Position numbers and translations under genes: made by a program. The notes below the pieces were generated by a model. It did no database searches, was not told the DNA's origin, and saw nothing but the letters and a program-made list of their open reading frames with translations. From Zingiber officinale (taxonomy: Eukaryota > Streptophyta > Magnoliopsida > Zingiberales > Zingiberaceae), in the NCBI RefSeq assembly GCF_018446385.1, contig NC_056002.1:30614636-30678635 (forward strand): a DNA stretch of 64,000 nt, in the 5' to 3' direction. This document shows positions 1 through 9,942 of this stretch, one piece after another (within the stretch, counting starts at the first letter, position 1; each line of letters opens with the position of its first letter).

Positions 1-1115
1 TTGACAACCCAACCATTTTTCTTCTTAATCTTGGTAGTTCAATCACCTTTAACTACGTCCCTGAAGAAATTAAAGGAACAAAATTAGCCAGGGAAAATTA
101 GAGAGCACTAAGCTACGTACAGAGTACAAAATCAGCTAGCTAGGGAGAATTACGATCGATCTCTTGCAATGAACAATCGCGTCGTAGATGGAGATATCGG
201 CGTTGCTATGACACCACTGCATGTTGGAGGAAGAGGCCGCAGCTGTAGTGGCGTTGGAAGCGCTGCTGCTTCTGCCGAAGTCTTTGCAGCTGCCCCGGGT
301 CGACGTCGACTTGGAAAAGGAAACCGATCTCGAGCACCTGAGTGTCGGGTGCGCCGAGGGGACGAGGAAGCTCAGGCACTTCTGCAACGTCTTCTTCGCA
401 GCCCTCATGCAGCCCCCGAACAAGTACTCCAGCTTCCAAATCTTCGATGAAGGAATCAGATCTATGGGCGACGACGAGCTGATTATTGGGCTGCGCGAGT
501 AATCCAGCTTTGCTCTGCAGGGAAGCGTCACCCTCGCGGTCAGTGACGACTGGGAGGAGGATTTGTAGAAGTAGTGATTATTGGGCAGCGCAGCTTGGAA
601 AGGAATGGAGAAGGGCCGACGGGTTTAGGGCTTGGAGAGGAAAGGAGAAGGGGCGGTGGGTTTAGGGCTTGGAGAGGAAAGGAGAAAGAAAAATGTGAAG
701 TAGATGAAGAGATCGTAAAGGGGGGGAATGCGGCGGCAAAAAAATTTCGAGGAGAGGGAAAGAAAAAACGCGGCGGCAAAAAATGGCGAAGGGGAAAAAC
801 GGCGAAGGGAAAAAATAATGGTATTCAACAACACTTAATAGACAACGATTTTCAAAAATTGTTGTCGTAATCCCAAAAAATAGCGCACATAGACAACAAT
901 TTTCAAAAACTGTTGTCGTCGCCTTTAAAAACTGTTGTCGTAGCCCTAAAAAAGCATAAATAGACAACGGTTTTTAAAAATCGTTGTCGTAAGCTAAAAA
1001 AAACTACTAAAAGACAACAGTTTTTGTTAAAACCGTTGTTAAAAGGCAAAAAGACAACAATTTGGCATAAAACCGTTGTCGTTTGAGTGTTGTTGAATGG
1101 GGATTTTCTTGTAGT
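1..1115 (-). mobile_element. CACTA-like DNA transposon, right-hand end
   Basis: The sequence TTTTCTTGTAGT at 1104-1115 is the inverted form of the CACTACAAGAAAA terminus typical of plant CACTA (En/Spm) transposons; the last base of the canonical terminus is changed (GTAGTA instead of GTAGTG). Inside it, 826-1100 holds a run of subterminal motifs around GACAACGGTTTT and its complement AAAACCGTTGTC. These alternate in orientation, as expected for the transposase-binding zone. The element extends left and its other end is not in the window. No transposase is visible, so it is probably non-autonomous. The stretch 503-825 is purine-rich (GGAGAAGG-like) with no convincing coding content. Family assignment is by terminus and subterminal structure only. 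Confidence 0.6.
221..502 (+). CDS. Unrecognised 93-residue ORF, possibly a gene fragment carried by the CACTA element
   Basis: An ATG-initiated frame of 93 codons, GC-rich against its AT-rich surroundings and with a protein-like composition. It has a hydrophobic Leu-rich N-terminal stretch (about residues 9-24), an acidic linker (VDVDLEKETDLEHL) and then RKLRHFCNVFFAALMQPP. I do not recognise the family. Overlapping frames open on the same strand from ATG 169 and on the minus strand, so coding is not certain. It lies inside the CACTA-like element, which suggests a captured host fragment rather than a resident gene. A stop follows directly and no second exon was recognised downstream. Confidence 0.3.
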   Translation: MLEEEAAAVVALEALLLLPKSLQLPRVDVDLEKETDLEHLSVGCAEGTRKLRHFCNVFFAALMQPPNKYSSFQIFDEGIRSMGDDELIIGLRE

Positions 1116-2465
1116 ATACGTACCACACTATATTCTCCTTAAAATTTTACAAAAAGCCAACTATTGACATCTAAATATATGTAAACTAAAGTATTACACA
1201 AAAATCCATCAATTAATATCTTCATGAATCCCTCCACATGGCATAAACATGTTGGCACCCATAACTTTGCCATATACATATTGTAGTGTGAAGCTCATTT
1301 CAAAACTCGAATCATCACAATTCTTTTATGGCATACAATTCTACATAGCTATACAAATCTGTGTGCCACAGCTAAAAATGAACCACCTCTCAAATACAAC
1401 TATACCTTGACATACTTGTCCATATACCCCTCAGAAAACATAAAGCAATAATCATTACCATGCAAACTCCAGAGAAACTATGATTGCAATTGAATATAAA
1501 GAAGCACAATCAATTAACATAGAAGGAGCAAAATAAAAGTAAACTAATAGGAGTATATTGGACTTCACTGATAAAGCTTGGCTACCTACACTCAAAGCTA
1601 AGTATCCTAATATGTTATTTTAGGCATGTATAACAAGTACATAAGACTCTTGGTCACAAGCATGTTAACTATTTCTTCTTCAAGAATAAAGTAAGCAATA
1701 AAGAGAAATAATTGAGTAAACAAAACATGCAGCCACCAATCAAGATCACCAAGTCAGCTAAAAGCAAGAACATCTGATCAACTCTAGAAAGAATAAAATG
1801 AGTTCAGAAAACCACATTGAGCCATATCGAGCATATAACCAAAGATGCTTGTAGCTGTATTTTTCCATTTAACTTCTTAGAACCTTAGACAATATAAATA
1901 CTAGAAAGACCAATAAATTCAAGTCAAGTTGGAGTAAAATAACTAGTTAATGAATCTTCACATTCTACATAAATCATCTTTATATACACACCAGAGCTTT
2001 GACAATAAACTAAACAGGTCAACAAGTTTAATATCAGATGAAGGAACTAAACATCTTAAATGCCCAAGAATTGGAAACAAGAAGCATAGCATACTCAATA
2101 ATATTTTTCCTTCTTTTCTAATAGTAAATCAGTCACCAGAACCAAGGAAATAAACTGCATCTGCTTCTACAAATCTTTAAGAACTATCTACATTTGCAAA
2201 TATATGGCAACAACATACTAGATTAATTTTCCAGAGACTATCAAACTTTCTTGGAGCCTTAAGGTTGTTGTATGCAAGACATAAAACTAATACAGGGATG
2301 AAAATGATTCCAATGGGTTTCTGTTACAAAAGAATCATCGAACAAATGTCCACTTTCCCCAAGTTGGGATGATGGAAGGGGCAGAGTTTCCCAAGCTAAT
2401 AAGATATTTAATAAATATACTAAGAGAACTACACTAATGCACAAGAAAAGGGAGACCTTACTCAC
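1116..2465. other. AT-rich non-coding stretch
   Basis: No open frame with protein-like composition and no repeat structure were found. It lies on the 3' side of the minus-strand epimerase exons and may be downstream or intronic sequence carried along with them. Confidence 0.4.
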
Positions 2466-2917
2466 CTCTACATCAAGGTTTGGAAATTTTTCCTCAATGC
2501 GTGTACCTAAAATGGAAATTGAGAGATACGAATGAATAGAATTTCAAAGGACATAAAAGGTAAGGAATATCACAAATTTAAGACAGAATAGTCGGTGCAA
2601 TAACCTTATCCATTGTTTCTGTTATAAACTTCTACCCACCAAATCCAGGTTCAATAGTCATTACCAAAACCATTTCCATTGGTGTTTCATACTCAACCTT
2701 TCTCAACAGAAAATGTCAATCATCAGTAACATATAAAAACAAGTATGAACTAAATATTAGGATTTTAGATCCCTGATGTTCAATACTCATAAGAAAAAGA
2801 AAGAGAATTTCCCAAGAGTTTAAAGAACTTGATATCATCAATAGAGACATAAGAAATGAATTACCAAGTGATACACTTGTTCAATAGGTGTTCTAGGCTT
2901 CAAAGCATCTTCCACCT
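2466..2917 (-). pseudogene. Ribulose-phosphate 3-epimerase fragment, three decayed exons
   Basis: Three minus-strand exon remnants match the cytosolic-type ribulose-phosphate 3-epimerase, the pentose-phosphate and Calvin-cycle enzyme that interconverts ribulose 5-phosphate and xylulose 5-phosphate. Exon a (about 2917-2865) reads ALKPRTPIEQVYHL, corresponding to the conserved ALKPGTP segment. Exon b (2697-2605) contains MVLVMTIEPGFGG, the phosphate-binding signature of the family, followed by an in-frame TAG where the family has Gln, then KFITETMDK. Exon c (2506-2466) reads as VHALRK followed by FPNLDVE, but only after allowing a one-base deletion. GT/AG boundaries surround all three exons and phases agree (exon b is exactly 31 codons). 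The N-terminal half and the final VDGG catalytic segment were not found. The stop, the frameshift and the missing ends make it a pseudogene, probably carried inside a CACTA-like element. Confidence 0.8.
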
Positions 2918-3414
2918 TTCATTTTAAGCATCTAAGGTTCAAAATTACAACTTGATTAGTATTAATCTAAAATGCAGATTGCCTTTTAATTTCTTTTGTA
3001 TTCCTAAGGCACCCAATGGACCATTAGAATCTTCCAAAACTTAAACATTTCTAAGTCCATGAATGGATTTCTTTAATAAAATTCATCTTTAGATAAATCT
3101 ACTCATACATTTGATAATGAAATTACTAGAAAAATATTCCAATAATAGCATGATCAATTGTTTCATCAATTCTCATTATAGCAATCAGCTCTCATTCCTA
3201 ATATAAAATCCACCAAGCTAAAATGGCAAAAGAAGCTTAAGAACCAGAAAACGTAAGTGCTTGCCTTAAGCCATTTTTCTTTCAAGCATGGATAGTTGAT
3301 AGAGTATTCTTTTATTGGGATCCTGGGTCGCAACACAACAACATCACAATCTCATATCAGAACATCTTAGCATCCTATCCGTATAATGAATAAAGATCTA
3401 AGCGAGTGAAACAA

Positions 3415-4068
3415 GAAAATTACCTTGCTTAAAGCAAGCATGAAGTAATTCTTTGCAGCAAATAAATCACCCTTCTTCCAACACAATTGCACAAACTCAG
3501 CCACGCATCTCCAAGAGAAGGATTAAACTTAACATTTTACGAGTAAAAAATAATTGACAACTTTAATAACACTAAGAAAAGAACAAAAACCCCAATATTC
3601 CAAAACAAGTTGAAATCCACCAGAATGAAAAAAAAAAAAATCAATAAAAAACAGCTCACTGAAGCCATCAAAAGAGAGAAAAACAAACGAAACCATTTTT
3701 GAAGAAAACTAATGCTAATAAACACTTAATTGATCCAACAATGAACCAAATGAATGTTCAGATTCATGTTAACAAACTGAGCAAATTTGATCTAATCCCA
3801 AATTTACCTTCACCGATGGCAAAACAACAATTCCTTCTCTGATGATAGCTCCAGTGTTCAGGCGGAAAACCCTACAGCTAGTCAGAGTATCAACGGAGCT
3901 GGCAGCAACTGTGGAATGGCTGGGGTGGCTACGGAGAGGATTACGGTTGTAGGTGGCCAGACATGGACTAGTGTGGTAGTCGTACAAACAGGAGAAGGGG
4001 CATCTACTCGGCTGGAACAGTGGCAACGACAAGGGCTCGGGGGACGGTGAGCGTCGAGATCTGCTCAC
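3415..4068 (-). pseudogene. Possible captured exons of unknown origin
   Basis: Two minus-strand segments look exon-like. The first lies in a GC-rich block (about 4068-3806) and ends in the frame REGIVVLPSVK, followed by a good donor (AAG|GTAAAT). The second (about 3508-3423) reads AEFVQLCWKKGDLFAAKNYF and is followed by AAG|GTAATT. Neither matches ribulose-phosphate epimerase or any family I recognise. The GC-rich block continues to about 4320 and resembles a plant 5' exon or 5' UTR. They may be the start of a gene captured with the epimerase exons, or chance reading frames. Confidence 0.25.
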
Positions 4069-4334
4069 GGTGGTGACATAGAACTGAGCACGACAATGTT
4101 TTGTGCCCGTGGTGGTTGAGATGGCAGAGACGCTCGGACGAGAGGGGCAGTAGATCCGCGAGAGAGAGTGGTCGGCTCCGGTGGATTGGGAGGCTAGGGT
4201 TCGGAGTGAAGTGGAAGAGATGGGGTGGCGGTGGTTCTCACTCGGCCGGCGATGAGAGGGTGATGCGAGAGGGAGGCGGCGGTGATGAATCGGGGAAAGG
4301 GAAAGAAATTGGGAGAGGGGAGAAATTAAACTTA

Positions 4335-4544
4335 GGGTGTGTTTGGTTCAAGTTATCATGTATAACTTTGATTATATGATTACCAAGTAATCACATAACC
4401 AAGGTTATGGGGAATAAAACATCACCAAATGTTGTTTGGTTCAACCTAAGTAATGCAACAAAAACTTGTTTGTTTGAAGGTTTTAATGAATACCTTAGTT
4501 TAATATTTTACCGTATTACCCTCAGTTACAAAATCAACTATACA

Positions 4545-4596
<52 letters not shown>

Positions 4597-5186
4597 TATT
4601 TTTTATGTTTTTTACTTTTCTTTTTCTTGTATATTTTTTTTACTTTTTTATGTGTTTTTTTTATTTTTTTAATGTCTTTATATTTTTTATATTATTTATA
4701 TTTATATATTTTTTATTTTTTTTACATTTTTTAAATTTTAAATTTTATTTATTTATTTTATTTTTAAAATTTTTAATTTTTTTTAAATTTTTTATTTTTA
4801 AAATTTTTAAATTTTCAAAAAATAAAAAATAAAAATTTTTATTTTTAAAATTTATTTTTTTTTAAAAGTATTTATTTTTAAAATTTTAAAATTTTTTAAA
4901 CATTTTTTTATTTTTTTAAATATTTTTTTACATTTTTTCTCTTTTTTTCATGTTTTTTCTTATCGGAGGGTATTTTTGGTAAAAAAAAATTCGTTAACCC
5001 CGGAATCAAGAAAACCCTTAGTTTTCTGAGGTTTTCCGATTCCAGGCTGCATGACCCTTTTGCTGACGTGTCGGGCATGGAACATTACTCGGGAATCATC
5101 GAATACCTAAACCAAACAAGGTTTTTGTTGATAACCTTGGATGGATAACCAAGGTTATCAAGAATAACCCTGAACCAAACGCACCC
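4335..5186. mobile_element. Tourist-like (PIF/Harbinger) MITE
   Basis: Terminal inverted repeats GGGTGTGTTTGGTTCA (4335-4350) and TGAACCAAACGCACCC (5171-5186) differ by one base. They are flanked by a direct TTA on both sides (4332-4334 and 5187-5189), the target preference of PIF/Harbinger elements. The 852-bp interior is non-coding: a TTA microsatellite, a long T/A-rich low-complexity stretch (about 4600-4960) and second-level inverted repeats near the right end (ataaccttggatggataacc and neighbours). Removing the element leaves a continuous host sequence, so it is a clean insertion inside the CACTA-like element. Confidence 0.85.
4545..4597. repeat. TTA trinucleotide microsatellite
   Basis: About seventeen uninterrupted TTA/ATT units inside the MITE, followed by T-rich low-complexity sequence. 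The open frame running through it encodes only Tyr/Phe runs and is not a gene. Confidence 0.95.
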
Positions 5187-5189
5187 TTA

Positions 5190-5407
5190 GGGTTTAATTA
5201 TAACTTATGTATTTATATTACAACTCTTCTAAAAAGTATTGCCTTTTCTAATGCAAGTGCAACACTTCTAAAAAATGTGTTGCATTTTAATTATAATGCA
5301 ACACTTATTTGAAAGTGTTGCATGGTTTTTTCTAAAATATGATATATGACAACATTTTTTAAAGTGTTGCTCTCAAAGTGATATCTTAGGCTCATTTTGT
5401 AGTAGTG
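5190..5407 (-). mobile_element. Second CACTA-like terminus with subterminal repeats
   Basis: The sequence ends in GGCTCATTTTGTAGTAGTG at 5389-5407, the inverted form of a CACTACTACAAAATGAGCC terminus. The 200 bp inside it carry alternating copies of GTGTTGCA and its complement TGCAACAC (about 5245-5370), a typical CACTA subterminal zone. The element extends left and presumably contains the MITE, the GC-rich exon-like block and the epimerase fragment. A matching left terminus was not found between 1,116 and 2,400, so the extent is unresolved. Termini and subterminal motif differ from those at 826-1115, so the two ends are not an obvious pair. Confidence 0.6.
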
Positions 5408-5567
5408 AGCCTAGAAGTTTATCCAGAAAATACTTATTTGTTGAGCCCAAAGCTAAATTTAAATCTAACACAAAGTTAAACCAAACCCTGAAACTAAATA
5501 TAACTCATCTCACAAAAATTATACGATTCCCTGATTGAAAACATAGATCGGATGAAATGACTAAGGA

Positions 5568-5690
5568 CTTCGAATCGAATCGAATTGAATCAAATCAAAT
5601 CGAATCGAACCAAATCGAATCGAATCGAACCGAACCAAATCAAACCGAATCGAATCAAACCAAATTAAATTAAATCTAATTAGATCTAAT
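5568..5690. repeat. Degenerate AATCG pentanucleotide repeat
   Basis: Runs of GAATC/AATCG alternate with AACCA and AATTA variants and grade into the A/T-only repeat to the right. Confidence 0.85.
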
Positions 5691-7270
5691 TAAAATTAAA
5701 TCAAATTAAATTCAATTGAAATTTCAATTTCTTTAAAATTAAATTAAAAATTCACTTAAAGATTATGTTAACTTAAATTAACTTTAAAAGTTATTTTAAA
5801 ATTAATTCAACTTTAAATTTATTTTAACCAAAAAAAATATTTTAAAATTAAATTAACCTAGAAATTATTTTAAAAATTATTTTAAAAAAAAAATTATTTT
5901 AAAAATTAATTTAACTTAAAAATTATTTTAAAACATATTTAAAAAATTATTTAACAAATTAATTTAACTTAAAAATTATTTAAAAACATATTTTAAAAAT
6001 TATTTATCAAATTAATTTAACTTAAAAATTATTTTAAAACATATTTTAAAACATATTTTAAAAAATTAATTTAACTTAAAATTTATTTTAAAACATATTT
6101 TAAAAATTCTTTAACAAATTAATTTAACTTAAAAATTATTTTAAAAAAGTAATTTAACTTAAAATTTATTTTAAAACATATTTTAAAAAATTATTTTAAC
6201 TTAAAATTTATTTTAAAACATATTTTAAAAATTCTTTAACAAATTAATTTAACTTAAAAATTATTTTAAAAAAGTAATTTAACTTAAAATTTATTTTAAA
6301 ACATATTTTAAAAAATTATTTTAACTTAAAATTTATTTTAAAACATATTTTAAAAATTATTTAACAAATTAATTTAACCTAAAAATTATTTTAAAACATA
6401 TTTTAAAAAATTAATTTAACTTAAAATTTATTTTAAAACATATTTTAAAAATTATTTAACAAATTAACTTAACTTAAAAATTATTTTAAAACATATTTTA
6501 AAAATTATTTAACAAATTAATTTAACTTGCAAATTATTTTTAAACATATTTTAAAAATTATTTAAAAAATTATTTAAAAATTATTTGAAAATATTGTTTA
6601 AAAAATTATTTAAAAATTCTTTAAAAATTCTTTTATAAATTATTTGACAATTCTTTTAAAAAATTATTTAAAAATTCTTTTAAAAATTTATTTAAAAATT
6701 ATATAAAAAATTATTTTAAAAAATTATTTAAAAATGATTTAAAAATTTATTTAAAAATTTATTTTAATTTTTTTTCAAAAATCATTTTAATTTTTTTTAA
6801 AAATTCTTTTAAAAATTCTTTAAAAATCATTTTAAAAATTTGTTTTAAAAATATTTTAAAAATTCATTTAAAAACTCATTTAAAAAATTATTTAAAAAAC
6901 CTTTTTTTAAAAAAACAATTATTTAAAAAACATTTTAAAAGCATTTTAAAAATTATTTAAAAATTCTTTTAAAAATAATTTTAAAATCTTTTTAAAATCA
7001 TTTAAAAAAATAAAACCTTTTAAAAAATCATGTTAAAAAAAATTCTTTTAAAAATATTAAAAATATTTTTAAAAATTCTTTTAAAAAGTCTTTAATAACT
7101 TTTAAAAATTATTTTAAAAATTCTGTTAAAAACTTTAAAGATCATTTTAAAACTAAGACACTTAAATTAATTAAAACTCAAATTTTAAAATTTTAATTGC
7201 AACTTAAAAACTTTAAATATATACCTATTTTATAACTTAAAATTTAAACATATTTTAAGATTTAAAATTA
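5691..7270. repeat. About 1.6-kb A/T-only tandem repeat block
   Basis: The block is built almost only from TTAAAAATT, TTTTAAAACATATTTTAAAA and AATTAATTTAACTT words. Between about 5,940 and 6,540 a unit containing AACAAATTAATTTAACTT recurs at variable spacing, with partial copies of about 125 bp (for example around 6,144 and 6,270). To the right the order decays into shorter TTTAAAAATT repeats. It has virtually no G or C. No gene, transposon end or telomere motif was seen. Confidence 0.85.
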
Positions 7271-7299
7271 AAATTAAACTTAAATCTAAGTTGAGATCG

Positions 7300-7961
7300 T
7301 GATTAGATTCTTGTCTCGAGGAGACGGAATCTAGGTAATACTCTGCTTATTAACTTTGAACTGTGTTAACACTTTGTTTTGCAGGATAATATTATTTGTA
7401 TTTTGATTCGGACTAACTCTTTCTTGCAGGAGAATTAAGGATTTTCTGGAGAAGAGTGGTCCGGGCGCTCGGAAGGGATCCGGGCGCCCGGAAGTGAATT
7501 TTTATCCGCAACGTCATTTCGCCACATAGAGCGCCCTGGTTGGCTCGGGTACGTCATATTCAGGGCGCCCTGGAGGTTCCGGGCACCCTGAACCTCCTAT
7601 ATAAGGAGGGTAAAGGCTGAAGCTCAACACAACAACGAAAGATATATTCCTCTGTGCTCCTGCGACGCTGCGAAAAGCTCTCCGACAAAATGTGCTATTC
7701 CCGTTTCTGTTTCTGTTTATTTATTGTCGATTTTTTTCGCTAATTAATTCCTGTACTTAGATTGTAATAATCTTTTAAGTTATTAGTGATTGTCCATCGA
7801 AAGGACCCTTGTGTGCGAGCCTTGGAGTAGGAGTCGCTAAAGGCTCCGAACCAAGTAAAACCACTTGTGTCATTCGCTTTATTATTTTCCGCTGTGCGCT
7901 TACTCTACAGAATTTTTTTAATCGATATTCACTCCCCCTTTATCGAATTCACAATCCAACA
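7300..7961 (+). mobile_element. LTR fragment with GC palindromes and TATA box
   Basis: The right end (ATCCAACA at 7954-7961) looks like a copia LTR 3' end. A TATA box sits in CTCCTATATAAGGAG (about 7594-7608). Upstream are GC-rich palindromes CCGGGCGCCCGG (7480-7491) and CAGGGCGCCCTG (7561-7572), with partial copies at 7460-7475, 7530-7545 and 7578-7592. Downstream of the TATA box the sequence resembles an R-U5 leader. The left boundary merges with AT-rich sequence and was not located. The frames at 7809-8090 are non-coding LTR sequence. Confidence 0.5.
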
Positions 7962-8238
7962 AAACCTACCTATCCTATATTTGACTCAATTGTTGAATGC
8001 TATTATATACTCTGTTTTCCATTTATGTGGGGGATTGTTGGAAATATGAATGGAATAAAGAGGTGGAGACGAAGAAACTATTGTGCATGAGTTTAGTCCC
8101 AAATTAGAAGTCTCTTGGTTTTATTGTTGGTTTAAATTATGATATATGCATTGATGTTGTAAGCATATGCATAGGGAGAAATTCTCTCACACGTGAGTAC
8201 GCAGGGGTGGGTGCAAATCCAAGGTTCGGATTGTACTG

Positions 8239-9464
8239 AACCAAGGTTTACTCGTGTGGAACCGCCACATCAGTGACCCCCCTAGAGCCGGTCCCACGGG
8301 TTATGGAGGGAGGTAAATGTAGGTACACAGCTGAAAGCGCATAGTCGGGACGTTAACCCCATGCAATGATACCCACAGGATCGAACCCTGGACCTTTCTG
8401 TTGGAGGATCGGTGGCCGGCTTGAAGGGGGGTTGGATAGACGGCACCCCCAAATCGTTAGCTTCCTACGTATTCGTTAGTGCGCAAGCGGAAATACAAAT
8501 ACTAATTACGAATACGAAAGCTAAAGACAAAGAAAAGAAATGGCAAACCAAGCTAACACGTTCATTTACGTGGTTCGGAGATAACTTGCTCCTACTCCAC
8601 GGCTGTCCGTAAGGTGGACGATCCCTCAATCCGTCGGTGGATTAATCCCCGGAAACTCCGGCTAGCACAATCCTCCTTGTCGGTGGAGAAACCTCGCTAC
8701 AACTCGATTAAGAGCACTTGGATTGCTAGGGCACTAGTTGACTACTAATTAGACCTTAACCAAGTCTAATTTCGTCACCTTGGCCGGCCATCCCAAGCTC
8801 CTTCTTATAGAGCTTGGGGAAATCAGCCTTGCTGATTTGCCCGTTACCAGTCGACTCGTCCTTGCACCACCGACCGTGCCACCAACCAAGACTAATCTAT
8901 CACCGACCGTCCCATGACCGACCGATCACCACCAGTCGACTGGTCCCAGTACCAGTCGACTGGTACAACCCTAAACTTAGGGTTTCCCATCCCGAGTACA
9001 TTCCACTCGCACTCGGACCCTCACGACTCACTTGACTCTTCTTTGCAGCCTTGACCTCTTGCCTTCAAGCCTACTTCCTTTGGCTCTCGTCCCTCGGATG
9101 CATCCAAGCCCGCGGCTTGTCTCCAATGCCATCCTTCGCGTATGCCACGAAGTCGCTTCCCTCGGCCCTTGTCCTTGCTGCCTTGTCCACGATCCCTCAG
9201 ATGCATTCAAGCCCGCGGCTTGTCCTCAATGCCATCCTTCATCGGACCCGAAGCCGTCAACCTGAGTCACATGTGTCACCTGCAGTCCTGCACAACTCAA
9301 GTACACATATCAAATAACGAGGGTAAACCTAACTTAAACCCTTTGCCCAAACACCAAAACACATGGTCCCACGAACCATTGGGATTGCTCCAACACTTTC
9401 GACCACGAAACCATGTACCCCCAGCTGTGCTACACCCTGGGGACAACCAAGGTTTACTTGTGTG
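8239..9464 (-). mobile_element. tRNA-derived SINE with 20-bp target duplication, split by a solo LTR
   Basis: The SINE is 8259-8398 plus 9401-9444 (about 184 bp), read on the minus strand. It begins near a pol III box-A-like TGTAGCACAGCTGGGGG and has a box B, GGGTTCGATCC, in reverse around 8383. It is flanked by a 20-bp direct repeat, one mismatch apart (8239-8258 and 9445-9464; starts AACCAAGGTTTACT), which is the hallmark of target-primed reverse transcription. The host sequence is a copia LTR. No 3' homopolymer tail is obvious at the GAACCGCC end. Confidence 0.75.
8399..9395 (+). mobile_element. Solo LTR with CTTTC target duplication
   Basis: The 997-bp sequence starts TGTTGGAGGATC, ends GCTCCAACA, and is flanked by CTTTC at 8394-8398 and 9396-9400. 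There is no interior, primer site or second LTR, so it is a solo LTR left by LTR-LTR recombination. It lies inside the SINE. It is closely similar to the solo LTR at 45,256-46,367. It contains perfect palindromes ACCAGTCGACTGGT (8931-8944) and GTACCAGTCGACTGGTAC (8949-8966). The open frames between 9,021 and 9,615 are LTR sequence read in several frames. Confidence 0.9.
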
Positions 9465-9942
9465 CGAGCATGACCTGCGTATGTCGAATGCCGAACTGGT
9501 CGAGACAAAATTTGCCCAAAAGAATGAACCAACATATTGCCACTTGAATCTCATTTTGCTACATGCCCAAAAGTGTAACGGAAGCATTAATGTGAAATTA
9601 ATGGTGATTCCGTAATGTCTTGATATGAATGACGACATTAAACTTATTAATGGTGATTTCGTAATGTCTTAGTATTAATGACGATATTAAACCCATTAAT
9701 AATAATTTCATAACATCTCGACATTAATGAAGACATTAAACTCATTAATGACGACATTAAACCCAGTATTAAATGATCATAATTTGATCATTTATTGCAG
9801 GCAAGGCGAGAGCTCCTATATAAGGAGGCTGGATCTTGAGCAAAGAGTAGATTGGAAGATAAGCGAAAAAAAAACGAGAGAAAGAGCAGAGAGTGAATCG
9901 CTGTCCACCCATATTCTCCTATAAAACTCTTTTAGTTGTGCA

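Larger units (their letters stand above)
7962..9942 (+). mobile_element. Truncated copia 3' end: internal tail plus LTR, interrupted by two insertions
   Basis: Positions 7962-8035 match the last 75 bp of the interior of the copia element at 12,658-19,093, including the polypurine tract GTGGGGGAT. The LTR starts with TGTTGGAAATATGAATGG at 8036, runs to 8258, resumes at 9445 after inserted sequence, and loses similarity at about 9942 before the LTR end. Its TATA box is at about 9817-9823. It is a third, partial copy of the same family. The 1.2-kb interruption is a SINE that itself contains a solo LTR. Confidence 0.8.

Noticed and set aside
2259-2465. Minus-strand ORF after the epimerase exons
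   Set aside because: It starts at the donor site of the last recognised exon and does not contain the expected VDGG segment; it is intronic read-through.
4407-4832. 141-codon ORF rich in Tyr and Phe
   Set aside because: It is a reading of the TTA microsatellite and T-rich filler inside a MITE.
9021-9615. Several overlapping ORFs on both strands
   Set aside because: They belong to a solo LTR and a copia LTR; no protein motif is present.
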